Origin: Telopea speciosissima
Lineage: Eukaryota; Streptophyta; Magnoliopsida; Proteales; Proteaceae
Assembly (NCBI RefSeq): GCF_018873765.1
Contig: NC_057926.1
Location: forward strand, 51,327,043-51,391,042
Reading direction: 5' to 3'
DNA length: 64,000 bases
Position 1 is the first letter of the stretch; the number at the start of each line of letters is the position of its first letter. The notes under the pieces were generated by a model. That model saw only the letters and a program-made list of their open reading frames with translations. It did not search any database and was not told where the DNA came from. The position numbers and the translations under genes are program-made. Below, one piece after another: positions 44,039-55,449 of this stretch.

Positions 44039-45640
44039 ATGCTGCCCCACTATAGGGCTTCTCATAGATCGTCTGGCTCTCATTCTCGACGGTCGTATCA
44101 TAGCAGACGCAGACTGGATTTCGGTGTCGGTTGGAACATGAATCATCCTCGACAAGGGTCGCCTGAAGAAATCTCTTTGGAATCTAATTGGACTTTCAAT
44201 CAGGAGTTATTGGCTCAGGGTATCGATGGGAAGAATCTGAATTTTTTGTATAGTCTGGACCACCCTGTTCTGTTTGGCTTCACTGTGGGACTTCCCAAAC
44301 CTTCTCAGGAGTTGTTTCGCTTGCAGTTGTTCCATATCTGGAGGCCGATGGGGGTTACTAACCTTGATTGGATTGGTGAAGGGATGTTTATGCTACATGT
44401 TGCGAATCATACGTCGCGAGAACGCCTTCTGTCTCTTTGTCCATGGTGGTGTGGGCAAGGCCTGGTACATCTGGTTCGTCATGCTCTGAATGATCCCCTT
44501 TTCATCAGTGAACGTGAATTGATCCCAATTTTGATCCAAGTAAGTCCGGTGCCGGTGGGAGCTTTTTCAGCCGAATCCCTCAAGCAAGCTGTTTCTTGCG
44601 TGGGTAAGATGGTGGAGTTCTATCTTCAACATGATGTTGGGCTTCCCCACAATGTTGCTCGCGTAAAGGTTTTGATTAAATGGAAGCGCCCTGTTTGTCT
44701 TTACTCTAAGATACGAAATGATCGGGGGGATTTGCTTCCTGTGGTCCTCAGATACGAAGCGCTCCAGGTGTGTTTTATCTGCGGTTGCCTGTGCCATACG
44801 GCTGAGGTGTGCTCGGCTTCCTCCACTTCTGAGAATCGTTTTGAACAGGCTCTCACGGGCCCTGTTAAGTTTAATTTCACTGGTCTTGAGGGTTTCCTAT
44901 CCAATTTGCCTGAAACTGAGGATTCTTGGTCTCTTGCAACCATTTCTTAGGGTATGATGCTCTCGGAGCCCATAATTACGAAAATATGTGAGGAAGGTGT
45001 TACTATGGATGGACCCTCTGGAATGATGCTTGCTGATATGGAATGGGAAATATCGAAAATGGATGCTGTGGGTATCGGCCTCAACTCCGGTTGTTTTGAG
45101 CAGGACCTCCAACTGTCCATCTATGTGATGCCCACGAATAATAATCTGGATGGTGATGGTTCCCTGCCAACTGATGAGTTCGTGTCTTCCCTGTTAATGG
45201 AGCCTGGTGATGGTGGATTTTCGGTGCCCCTCTTGGAATCACCAACACTGCTTGCTACGGAGCTTCCGGCTGTTCTAGCGCCCTCCCCTTTGGACTTGGA
45301 CCCTCACTTTGAAATCCAGTCTGCTCCGCTTGGAACGGTCCAGCTTGTCGACCAGTTTGCGATCTATGAAGGAAGCTCTATTTGTGAACCTCCTCTCAAA
45401 AAAAAGAAAATTCTCTCCTTTGACTACTGAACAGCCGGTGTTTCCTGAGTTTTCTGCTGTCCGTGGCTCTCTGATCCATGCGTTGTCTTCTTCTTCTGAC
45501 CCTGTTTCTCTTCTTGCGATGGTCCATGACTGGTTGGGTGAGATTCGGGGTGGGGTTACTGATGCAAGTGTGGCGAACAACAACTTAGTTGCCACGGGTC
45601 ATGCTTCTATTCCCACAAATAGTCTAGAGGCGCCAAACCC
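44039..45640 (+). pseudogene. L1 ORF1: gag-like nucleic-acid-binding protein, broken
   Basis: The first 303 codons (44039-44950) hold a DUF4283-like region: NLNFLYSLDHPVLFGFTVGL, IGEGMFMLHVANHTSRERLL, PWWCGQGLVHLVRH. A CCHC knuckle variant follows (CFICGCLCHTAEVC). After a stop at 44948-44950 the frame reopens at 44954-45430, then shifts by one to continue to about 45640 (FSPLTTEQPVFPEFSAV). ORF1 of plant L1 binds the element RNA. Confidence 0.75.
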
Positions 45641-45821
45641 TGTAAGTTTCTCTTCCACGCTCACCTACTTATTTAATTTGTACTGTGTTTTTATTATCTG
45701 CCTTCTAGCCTGGTGTTATTATACTTGGACTCTCAATTTTCGTGCTTTCCGAAGATCCTTTGTTCCACGCAGATTTTTATGTTTCTGTATGTTGGTCTTT
45801 CCTCTGCTTATTTCTTTCATT

Positions 45822-48800
45822 ATGCTAATCTTTGCATGGAATACTCGTGGTTGCATGAATAGGTTTACTCGAAAATGCTTGAATTTCCATGTCTCTAAAT
45901 TTAAACCAGATATAGCCTTTCTTTGTGAAACTAAGTGTACGGACCATGATAGCATACGCCATCTGTCTCCTTTTGCTTCGTATGATTCTATTAAATTTAT
46001 TAATAGCTCGGGGAAAAAAGGTGGATTATGGGTCTTGGCTCAAGCTGCGATCTCGGTTGAGCGGAGTGTTTGCTTTGAACATACTATTGCTGTTAAAGTG
46101 GTTGATCATTTATCTACTTCATTTTGGATTATATGTATTTATGCTCCCCCCATGCTGCTAAACGGGTTACTTACTGGGGTATTTTGCGGAACTTTCTCTC
46201 ATTACTCTCTGATTCTTTTTGCGTTATTGGGGATTATAATGAAGTTCTTAGCTCCATTGATAAATTGGGTGGTCTCCCTTTTTCCCTTTCCAAGGCTGGC
46301 TCTGAACTGTCATTGATGGTGAATGCTCTGGGCCTAGAAGAAGTTGTTTTGCCAGGTTCACGATTCACTTGGTTTAACAAACAAAAACCACCTAATCTCA
46401 TTAAAGAATGTCTGGATTGAGTATTTGCCTCTCCTTCGTGGTTTGAACTTTTTCCTTTCTCTTCTACCTTTAAATTGTCTGTTGTTGGATCTGACTATAA
46501 TCCCATTTGCTTAAGAACTACTGTTGCTCGCCCATCTTATAAAAATCTTTTTCATTTTCTTGAGGCTTGGACTATTCACCCAGACTTTTCAAACTTTTGC
46601 AACTCTGCGTGGAATGCTACCCTTGGATCCTCTTTACCCTGCAAATTGACCTCATTTTCTACCAAATTGAAGAGGTGGAATAAGGAAGTTTTTGGCCATA
46701 TTGATAACCTTAAAAACAATCTCTTTTCTACCCACCTCTCTAAAGCTGATCTCAGTTGCCCTGATCTCCATTATCTGCAATGGGTTTCTCAAAAATTGGA
46801 GTGGATTTTTGACACAGAGGAGTTATTTTGTTTACAAAAATCCAGACATTTTTATATCAAAGACGGGGATCACAATACTAGATTTTATCATTCTGTCTCC
46901 AGAACCAATCTCAGAAGGCGAAATGCAATTTCAATTAAGGATGACTGCGGCAATTTGATTGAAGACCCCAAGGATGTGACTCACATTTTCGCTTCTCATC
47001 TTAAGGATCTGTTTACCAGTTCTAAACCCCTGGATGCTAGTTTTGTGGAGTGTCTGTTCCCTCCGATTTTTCAAGCTGAGGAATCTGACTATCTTTGTGT
47101 CGAACCATCTTTGGAGGAAGTAAGAAAGGTTGTTTTTTCTTTTGGACCTTTGAGAGCACCAGGTATGGATGGTTTTAATGCTGGTTTTTTTCAGAAATTC
47201 TGGGACTTGATCCATCCTGATGTCTCTCATATGGTAATTGATTTCTTTAAAACTGGTTCTATCCCATCGGGCTTAAACCATACCCTACTTTGCCTTATCC
47301 CTAAATTAGATAAGGCCAGCACGGTATTTGATTTTAGACCAATTAGCCTGTGTAATGTTTCTTATAAGATTCTGTCAAAACTTCTTGCTTTTAGACTTAA
47401 ATTGTGTCTTCACTCTTTCATCTCACCTTTCCAAGCTGCTTTTATTCCCGAAAGACAAATTGTTGATAATATTGTTTTGGCACAGGAAATTTTTCACTTT
47501 TTTAAGCATACTAGAGGAAAGGTGGGGTTTGTCGCTATAAAAATTGATATGTCTAAAGCTTATGACAGGATTGAGTGGAGCCTTATCACTTCCTTGTTTG
47601 GATTTCTAGGATTTAGTGACCATTGGGTTAAGCTTGTTTCTTCTTTGATCTCAAATACTTCCTTTTCTATCAAGTTAAATGGTAGCCCTTTTGAGTACTT
47701 TTTTTACTTGTAGAGGGCTTCGTCAGGGATGTCCTTTAAGTCCGTTTCTCTTCGTTCTGGCCATGGAAGTTCTGTCTCGCTTACTCTTGGTTTATCGGGA
47801 TCTTGATTTATTTCGAAGAGTCAAAATTTCTAGGTCCGACCCTGAGATCTCACATCTCCTTTTTGCGGATGACATTTCATCTTCTGTCATGCTACCCAGG
47901 AAGACCTGCTTTCGGCTAAGGCTGTGTTGGATCTTTTCGCTGACTTGTCTGGACAGGAGATAAATTGTGCTAAAAGTGGTTTACACTTTAGTAGAAATGT
48001 TTCTGCTTTCACCAGGGCTTCCCTATCCTCTGTGGTGGGCATCAAGGAAATTTCTAGCAAGTCTGTTTACTTAGGAACTAATCTCTTTCATGAAAGATCT
48101 AAATCGAGGGAGTTGGAAGGGTTGATCTCGCGCCTACAAGGTAAGCTTGCTTTATGGAAATCTAAATCTTTGTCTTTTACTGGGCGGGAGGTCTTGGTTA
48201 AGTCAGTCTTGGCTTCCACGCCTGCCTACTTGATGCAGTGTTTTCGTTTTCCTAATAAAATTTGCCGTAAGATCGACTCTATTTGCCTCCAGTTCTGGTT
48301 AGGGAATTGTGGAACTAAGAAAAAACATTCCCTCATTTCTTGGGAGAAAATGTGTCACCCTAAGGCTTCTGGAGGGCTGGATTTTAGAAAGGTCGATTTT
48401 CATAATCAGGCTTTGCTTTCCAAACTTGGTTGGAGATTACTGAATGAACCTTCTTCGTTGTGGGCCAGGGTCTTAAAGGCTAAATATTTTCCCAAAACTA
48501 GTTTTTTTTACCCTAAAACTACTGCCAAGAAGGGTTCTTGGACCTGGAATAGCATAACACAGGTAACCCCTATTCTGCAAAAGATGCTGTGTAGGTGGAT
48601 TGGAGATGGGCGCACTACCTCCTTCTGGTATGATAAATGGATTCCTTCCCTTCCTGCTAACCTTGCTTGCTCCGCATCTAACCCTCTTTCCACTAATACT
48701 AAATTACTAACTATTTGCCATTTTAAAGAGGGATCTACTTGGAATTATGAACTCATCAATCGACATATTCCTCCAAGTATTGTTCCTCTCATTCAATCAA

Positions 48801-49847
48801 TTTCTTTCTCTTGATCAATGGTACTGTCCGCAATCAACTTCAGGAATTTTCACCACAAAACTTGCTGTAAAGCATTTAATTTCATGCTCTAGTGCAAGTT
48901 CTGAAAATGCTGTTGGCTGGTGAAAATTTTTTTGGAAACTTCCAATTCATCCTAAATTTAAAGCTTTCTTTTGCCGTTTGCTCAATGCAGGACTTCTTAC
49001 CAAGGATATTTTATCAAAATGGAGCCAGATTGAATCGACGTGTGCTCTCTGTGGAACTAGTGTTGATTCCCCATGGCACCTTTTTCTGTCTTGTGATTGG
49101 GTTAAACAGCCCTGGGCAGTTGGACCATTGGGGCTAAGGACTGACTTTCTGGCCTTTGATACTATTCTCCAATTCTGTCGGTTCTTTCATTTACAATTTC
49201 GAACTGATAAAACTTTGTTGAAGTGATTTTTTAGTACTTTCATTATAACTTGTTATTTTATATGGTCGTGTCGAAACAAGTTACTAGTTGAGTCCTTACA
49301 ACCCAATCCCTCATGGATATTAAAGGTTGTCTCACAATGGCTGGCTGGCTTGAATTTAAATGCTTTCAACTCTACTTGCAGACACAATGATTGTATCCCT
49401 GACATAAGCATTCCTCTAAACTTACCAGTTTTTGCTTTGCCTCGTTATGATTTTCCTATATTGATCTGTGCAGGATTCAGTTCACCTGGACTGATAGGGG
49501 CTGGGTGGGCCTATCTTTTTTTGGTTGATGGCAAGTTTAGGTTTTTTTATGCAGGGAAGCTGCTCTGTACAGTGGATGTAGATACTTATGTTCTTGCAAT
49601 CCTTAAGGGTCTCAACCATGCCGCCTGTATTGGGTTGCAGATTAAGGAAATTTGGTGTGATAATCAATGGATCACTGAATCTCTTCCATCTCCAACCAAA
49701 TGCCAATGGCCATGGCACTTAGTTCCCATGATGCTACAGATCTCAAATCTAACCCAGCATGTTTATTTTCATCTTACCACTTGTAAATTTAGTATGGCAG
49801 TAGTTAAAAATTTAGCTCGCAATGCTTGTATGGACTCTATTTTCTAG
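45822..49847 (+). pseudogene. L1 ORF2: endonuclease, reverse transcriptase, RNase H, broken
   Basis: The endonuclease starts IFAWNTRGCMNRFTRKCL at 45822 with FLCETKC. A frameshift near 46150 continues into VIGDYNEVLSSIDKLGGLP and, after a stop near 46420, VVGSDYNPIC. Reverse transcriptase at 47130-47950 has APGMDGFNAGFFQKFW, KIDMSKAYDRIEW, a frameshift near 47700, GLRQGCPLSPFLF and the catalytic FADD at 47862-47873. Then come LSGQEINCAKSGLHFS, LGWRLLNEPSSLWARVLKAK, FWYDKW, zf-RVT (CALCGTSVDSPWHLFLSC) and RNase H at 49350-49847. About five frameshifts or stops in all. Confidence 0.85.
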
Positions 49848-49887
49848 TGTTTATATTTCACTTTGGTTTCATCAAAAAAATAATAAT

Positions 49888-50034
49888 AATAAGAGAATGA
49901 AAATAGAAACTAGTCTAAACCTAATTATAAACCAACAAAACCACAGAACCACATAGAGAGGAATCTCGATTAGAATAATAAAATCTTCTAATCGAGATTC
50001 CTCCTCAACCCCATAAGCTCGATACACTTCAACA
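49888..50034 (-). repeat. Copia LTR, 5' part on the minus strand
   Basis: On the minus strand the LTR starts TGTTGAAGTGTATCGAGC at 50034, right after a polypurine tract (CCAGCTTGAGGGGGAG at 50050-50035). It holds an 18-bp perfect inverted repeat (49958-49975 and 49986-50003, GAATCTCGATTAGAA with a 10-nt loop). Confidence 0.75.
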
Positions 50035-50304
50035 CTCCCCCTCAAGCTGGAGCATATAAATCACCCAGACCCAGCTTGAAACAATTTCTTCGAAAAGCAG
50101 GTCCAAACAGCAGCTTGGTAAAACACATCACCAAGTTGATTTGTAGTCGAATCAAATGGAGTAGAAATCAACTTCTTCATAACAGCATTCCGAACAAAAT
50201 GACAATCAACCTCAATGTGCTTTGAAATACTAAATTGCTTGCAATATGAATAGCAGTTTGATTGTCACAAAACATCTTCATAGGTTGAGCAATAGGAAAC
50301 CTAA
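50035..50304 (-). mobile_element. Copia RNase H C-terminal fragment
   Basis: The minus strand reads QPMKMFCDNQTAIHIASN, then after frameshifts TTNQLGDVFYQAAVWTCF, the end of copia pol just upstream of the polypurine tract. It is cut at 50304 by another LTR element. Confidence 0.7.
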
Positions 50305-51418
50305 TGTAGCTCTAGATAGGTAAAGGTCCTACTAGAGGCCAATTATCCAATATCTAATGACAAAGGACCAAAGGAGCTGCTAGTTTTGTAGTTCCAATAG
50401 AGCAGAATAGGAGTTTAGCTCAATTTCTAGGGTTAGGTTTGGGGGAATGGGGGTAATTTTTGTATGGTAATACTAGGCAGGTCTAGGGGAAGCTAACAGT
50501 GAAGGTTTGAACAGGGTTCGAACAAAATTTCAAATTTCAGAAAATTAGGGTTAGGGTTAGGGTTTCGGGTTTTAGGATTTAGGGTGAAATTAGGGTTTAA
50601 ACTTGGAATTAGGGAATGGGGCTAAGGTCGAGTTCTGTACTGGTAGGGAATACCACTCGGCCAGGGTATGAAGTCCAAGTGATGGCTAGAAGTGTTAGTT
50701 CTGAAAATTCTAGGGTTCTCGAATTAATGGAGGTTAATGGGGAATTAGGGTTTGGGTGGCTGGATGGGGCTGAGATGAATATCGAGTGGAGGGGAAGTGT
50801 TGGGGATGCTAGGGTTTGAATATTGAAGTAGTCTAATGGTTAGATTTGGTTGGGTAGGATTTTCTCGAAAATTACCTTGTATGTAATCTTCTAGAAAATA
50901 AGGAGAAGTTGCAGGTCTTCAATAGCAGCAGCAGTAGCAGCTTGAATAATGGAGAAGGATAGAACCACCTTCAATGGAGATCCTCCCAGCCGGCATGGCG
51001 TAAGGAGTCGTAGGAGATCCACCTACCCTTTCCACCTTGATAGAACCATACGGTTAAACACTCTCAAGGAGCAGCAGCAGCAACAAAGGTAGCAAACACA
51101 ATTTTTTTTTTTTAATTCATCAAACTGTGGGGGAGCCTCCCATGATTTAATATTTATAATAAAAGGCTAATAGCCAAATCCTAATACAATCTAAACATTT
51201 CCATCACTTAAATCATGGAAGGGTAGGAATAAACAACTAAAAACCAATTAAAAAACTTAAACTAAGAAGATTCCTAAGTAACCAATAGGATATAAGACCC
51301 TATCAGCCAAATGGAACATTTTACTTAAATTGGACCAGTGGTTCAACCGGTTCAATTTAAAACACTAAAACATGAAAAATAAACTAAGTATTGGGTTAAT
51401 CCCTTATGCAACCTATGT
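50305..51418 (-). repeat. 3' LTR of a gag-only retroelement (minus)
   Basis: On the plus strand it starts TGTAGCTCTAGATAGG. It matches 52135-52512 over about 360 bp. A minus-strand TATA-like TTATAAATATTAAATC lies near 51140-51160. A G-rich tract (AACTGGGGG on the minus strand) near 51418-51426 is the likely polypurine tract. It includes TTAGGGTTAGGGTTAGGG near 50545. Confidence 0.65.
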
Positions 51419-52134
51419 ACCCCCAGTTTAGGCCCATTAAAGTGGCCTATTACATAGAAAACCCTTGGGATCAAAGGCCCAACATATATATATCCCAACC
51501 GTGAATGCCCTATCTATAGAGTCTTCAGTGTTAGTAACCTTCTTAGACGCAAGCTCCACCTCTTCAAGGACAGCATTTTGAATGTCATTGTTTTCCTGTG
51601 GAATGTTATCAACCACCTCTTCATCTTCCACTGTTGCAGCCTTTCCTACATTGGTGTCTTCGACATAGACCACTTCAGTAGGATCTTCTACATATTGACT
51701 TTCCATCTTTGAAGCTATAGGAGTGGTCTCTTTCTTTTCATCACAATTCATTGTTACTTCAGCTTTACCTTCAACTTCCTTGGGCAATGAAAATTTGTTC
51801 TCTATACCTGGCTTCCTTGTGGTCTCTATACCTTTCCCTGTCTTCTTTGTAATCCTTGTGATCTCTAGGTCCATCTTTGTGACCTCTGTATCCATATCTG
51901 GGATTTTCATTTCTATCAGGTAGCCTCTGTACCACCGAATTGAGCTGGTACTTGTCTTCATCCATGGGTAAGTTGTTGTATCTGTCAGGGGTGACTCTCT
52001 GTTCTTCCAATCATTGCAACCTAGCCATGATGACATCAGCTATAGCCTTCTGGGCTTCAGTTGTAGCCCTTTGTTCAACAACAAGCTTCTGAAACATCTC
52101 GAGCATTGCAGCCATGGGCTGTGATACCACTTAA
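51419..52134 (-). mobile_element. Short internal region with gag-like frame
   Basis: About 715 bp between the LTRs. The minus strand starts at the primer-binding site TGGTATCACAGCC (52129-52117), then MAAMLEMFQKLVVEQRATT. After a shift, a 199-residue charged frame at 52036-51437 (EKKETTPIASKMESQYVEDP). No enzyme domain, so the element must have used proteins from elsewhere. Confidence 0.6.
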
Positions 52135-52512
52135 TGTAGCTCTAGATAGGTAAAAGTCCTACTAGAGGCCAATTATCCAGGATCCAATGACAAAGGACCA
52201 AAGGGGCTGCTAGTTCCTGCTAGTTCTGCAGTTCCAATAGAGTAGAATAGGAGTTTAGGTCAATTTCTAGGATGAGGTTTGGAGGGATGGGGGTAATTTT
52301 TATATGCTAATGATAGGCAGGTCTAGGGGAAGCTAACAGTGAAGGTTTGAACAAGGTTCGAACAAAATTTCAAATTTTAGAAAATTAGGGTTAGGGTTTG
52401 GGTTTTGGGTTTTAGGATTTAGGGTAAAATTAGGGTTTAAACTTGGAATTAGGGCAAGGGGCTAAGGTCGAGTTTTGTACTAGTAGGGAATACCACTCGG
52501 CCAGGTATGAAT
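52135..52512 (-). repeat. 5' LTR of the gag-only element, truncated
   Basis: About 95 percent identical by eye to the start of 50305-51418. Similarity stops abruptly at GGCCAGGTATGAA near 52512, so the outer two-thirds of this LTR is missing. Confidence 0.75.
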
Positions 52513-53820
52513 GCCACTGAATTTATCTACTTCATTTAAGAGTTGGTGAAGAGAATCTAGTCATTGGAGTTTCATTATTCCTTCCACCCTATTGTATAAG
52601 GTTCAAAATACTCATTTAACTATGTCAAAGTCTCATCCAAACGTCCTTAACCCCCCCCCCCCCCATTGGAAAAAAAAAATCCAAATCACCCAACTTATGA
52701 ATTAAGAGATTCTCTCTTCACCCTATAATTATGAAACTAGGTCCCTTTGAAAGTTTTGCAAGGGTTCCTAATTCCTTCAAGAGAAAGGATGAAACCTAGA
52801 AGTTATGACTTGTGACACAGACTCCTCCTTTGACAAGATATGAGTCGGTAACAACTCAACTCAACTCACAAGAGAGTCCAACAATATTTGTAGCCTAACA
52901 ATTTCTTGACATGGAAGGTCCCATGAAGTGTTAAGGTGGCTTAAGAAAAAAATGACCTTATTGGGTGGTTTTGTTGGTATTCCGAGTTATCCTTCACATC
53001 TCCATTGCTATCAGATCTAAATTCATGTAAATACACAACCAATGTTTCTCCTGTATCACACATGTTGGTTTCCTGACAGGGTTTTTGTTAGAAAGGTTTA
53101 ACCAGGGTTTAAAAAATCAGAATCGGATCTATCAACTGGGATAGGAATCGGCTGAGGCTGAACCCAATTCTATTTTGAACTGAACCAAAATTGGTTGAAC
53201 CCGATTCAGATACCGATTCCTTGTTTGAATACCCTGGTGAGTCTAACTCTTTCTTTCCTTTCTTCATTTCAGTTCTCAATTTCAAACGTATTGGACCACA
53301 AGTCCATTTACAATATTCCTCAACTATGGAAATTCTTGATTGAGACTTGAGAGAGCTGATGGGCCGGGAGCAGCAGAATTGGGCCAAGGGCCCGCCCAGC
53401 TAGTGCCTAAAGGTGGATAATAGCTGTGACTGTGACCAATCTTAGTGGGTCCAAATCTATTTCTGGATTCCTTTTATTAAACATGATCAACAACTACAAC
53501 TACATCCTATCACAGTCCATTAAATATATTATGTAATAGTTATTTAAGGAAAATTTCTTGACTATCATATTTTTGGGAAATTTCAATGGAACACCAAAGC
53601 ATTAGGATATTTGTAGAGAAGCCATCCCTATTCATTTTCTCCTCCTTTTCTTTATTTAAATAACCCTTTTCCATTTACAACTTTGGATCTTCCATCAAGT
53701 CAACTCCTTCAAGGGCCCATTTGTGTAAATATTTGAGGAGCAAGGGGTCAACAAAAATTTGACAATGGAGTCATTGTATTAAACACTATCTTCTTTAATT
53801 ATTAGCCTCACAGGTCGCTC
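52513..53820. other. Intergenic with GATCGG-type repeat
   Basis: A C run lies at about 52651-52664. The part at 53110-53230 is rich in AATCGG/CCGATTC motifs like 24570-24800. No gene is seen. Confidence 0.4.
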
Positions 53821-53827
53821 TAGAGGG

Positions 53828-53990
53828 CAGGCCTTGGTGCAACAGTAAGATTGTTTCATTGTGATCAAGTGGCCATGGATTTGAAACAGCCTTTTTGCGA
53901 AAGTACGGGTAAGACTGTGTACATTCTGATTCTCCTCAGATCCCACAGTGGTGGGAGCCTCGTGCAATGGGTTACACCCCCTGATCTGAT
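53828..53990 (+). mobile_element. Au-type SINE
   Basis: GCAGGCCTTGGTGCAACAGT is the tRNA-like head with box A (GGTGCAACAGTAAG). A box-B-like GGATTTGAAAC follows, then CAGCCTTTTTGCGAAAG, GGTAAGACTGTGTACATTCT, GATCCCACAGTGGTGGGAGC and CTCGTGCAATGGGTTACACC. This is the usual order of the widespread plant Au SINE. The tail runs into unrelated DNA. Confidence 0.8.
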
Positions 53991-55448
53991 CAGCCATATC
54001 AGTCCATCCATATCGATTCTTGGAGCTAGCGTTCGTGCCCAATGGAGAGGTTGGGATGGGGAGGGAAGGGGAGTCGTTTCTATAGGAGGTGGAAGAGACA
54101 GACTCAGGCTGGGCACATCGCTGCCAATCTGGCATGCCCAGCCTTTTGTAATTAATAAAAAATAAAATAACGTTAAAAAAGAGAAAGATTAAAAGTAAAT
54201 TAGAGTTTTTAGCTTTTTACTTATCCTGGTCAAATTCTTGGAATGATTAATTATGGGCCATCATTAAAGTGAAGATGGGAATCTTCAAAAGCATGAAATG
54301 GACTTAATGCAAGAAGTGTCCAATATTTCAAAAAGCTTGGGCTTATTAAAATGGAAAATATTCTATTGGAATTAGTTCCAATGTCAAAAAAGTCCCAAAA
54401 TAAGAAAAAAAAATTGCAAAATTTTAGAAAATGACTTTGTATCAGGCTAGAATTATCAAATGAAAATTTCCCCCTAGACAATGAAAAAGGGCAATTCTAT
54501 TGGTAGCATAGAAAATTCTAGAACTTTTATTTTAATAATTTGGGAGGCCCACGTGGTTTTTGTGCTTAAAAATAGAAATGCGTAAAAGTACCACGCTACT
54601 CCCATTAAAAGGTAGAAATCCTGTCCAAGATGATGCTTGTACATATGCTTCCATTGATCAGCGCACGCATACATGCTCTAGAGGCCCCGACAGCGATCTC
54701 TTACCCTCAATTTTATAAGACAATGTCACCATGTATATTCATGGTATCCACTTTCCCATAGCCCTGAATTTTCAAACATTTATTTTACCACTTGTCAAAC
54801 TTTCGTTGGGCCAAAGTTGTGCGTGTAAGCAGGGATCTTAGGGTGTAACTATCCATCAAATTTTGAGCCAATCCAACTTGCCATGTGGCAGAGAATTTTG
54901 GGTCACCTTGATCAGCTCATCAGGTGGCCCATGCTGAAAAGTTTAGCCATTTTTCCACTATTGTAGATAAGATGATTGGATTCATCTAACAGGCTCCCTA
55001 AGTGTGGATGAATGATTGGAGTTATCTAGTTGAGTAAATAATATCCTTTTACCAAAAATTAAAAAAAAAATAAAAACCTTGCTAATTTCCAACCCTAAAA
55101 AATTGAACAAGAAAGTCTTAAAAGTCACAAAGATCATTCTGTAGGTAATTGAACTACTCACTCTTGACAAAATCCCCCTAATCTAGCAGGTATAGGTGGG
55201 ATTCCTGGTCTAGCGCACTTATTTGCACCACATGGAAAAATAATCACACCATTTTGATTGTTAAATAGAGAAGACATGGTCTTGATTCTCCACATATTAA
55301 ATTTCAAAGCATAATTCAAGAAAATACCCTCCCTCGTGTTGGCATGTATCTCTATGTATGTCTATTCAAGACTATTAGTACTCTGACCATTATTGATCTC
55401 TTAATTTTTCAACACCTTGTTTTGCCTCTTAGGAAACTCTATTTATCC
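53991..55448. other. Intergenic, no gene seen
   Basis: AT-rich flank. Short frames are not convincing. Confidence 0.4.
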
Positions 55449-55449
55449 T

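Larger units (their letters stand above)
43406..49887 (+). mobile_element. Near full-length L1-type LINE, 6.5 kb
   Basis: The element lies exactly between two copies of an 18-bp target duplication and ends in an A/T-rich tail (ATCAAAAAAATAATAATAAT). It carries ORF1 (44039-about 45640) and ORF2 (45822-49847) with endonuclease, reverse transcriptase, zf-RVT and RNase H regions, all on the plus strand. A few frameshifts and stops break both frames, so it is recent but inactive. Confidence 0.88.

Noticed and set aside
50540-50600. Telomere-like TTAGGGTTAGGGTTAGGG
   Set aside because: Only about three perfect units followed by degenerate repeats, and the stretch lies in an LTR with a second degenerate copy at 52385. 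It is not a telomere or a meaningful interstitial telomere.
53779-54165. 104-118-codon frames on both strands
   Set aside because: They overlap the SINE and its flank; a result of chance open frames in GC-richer DNA.
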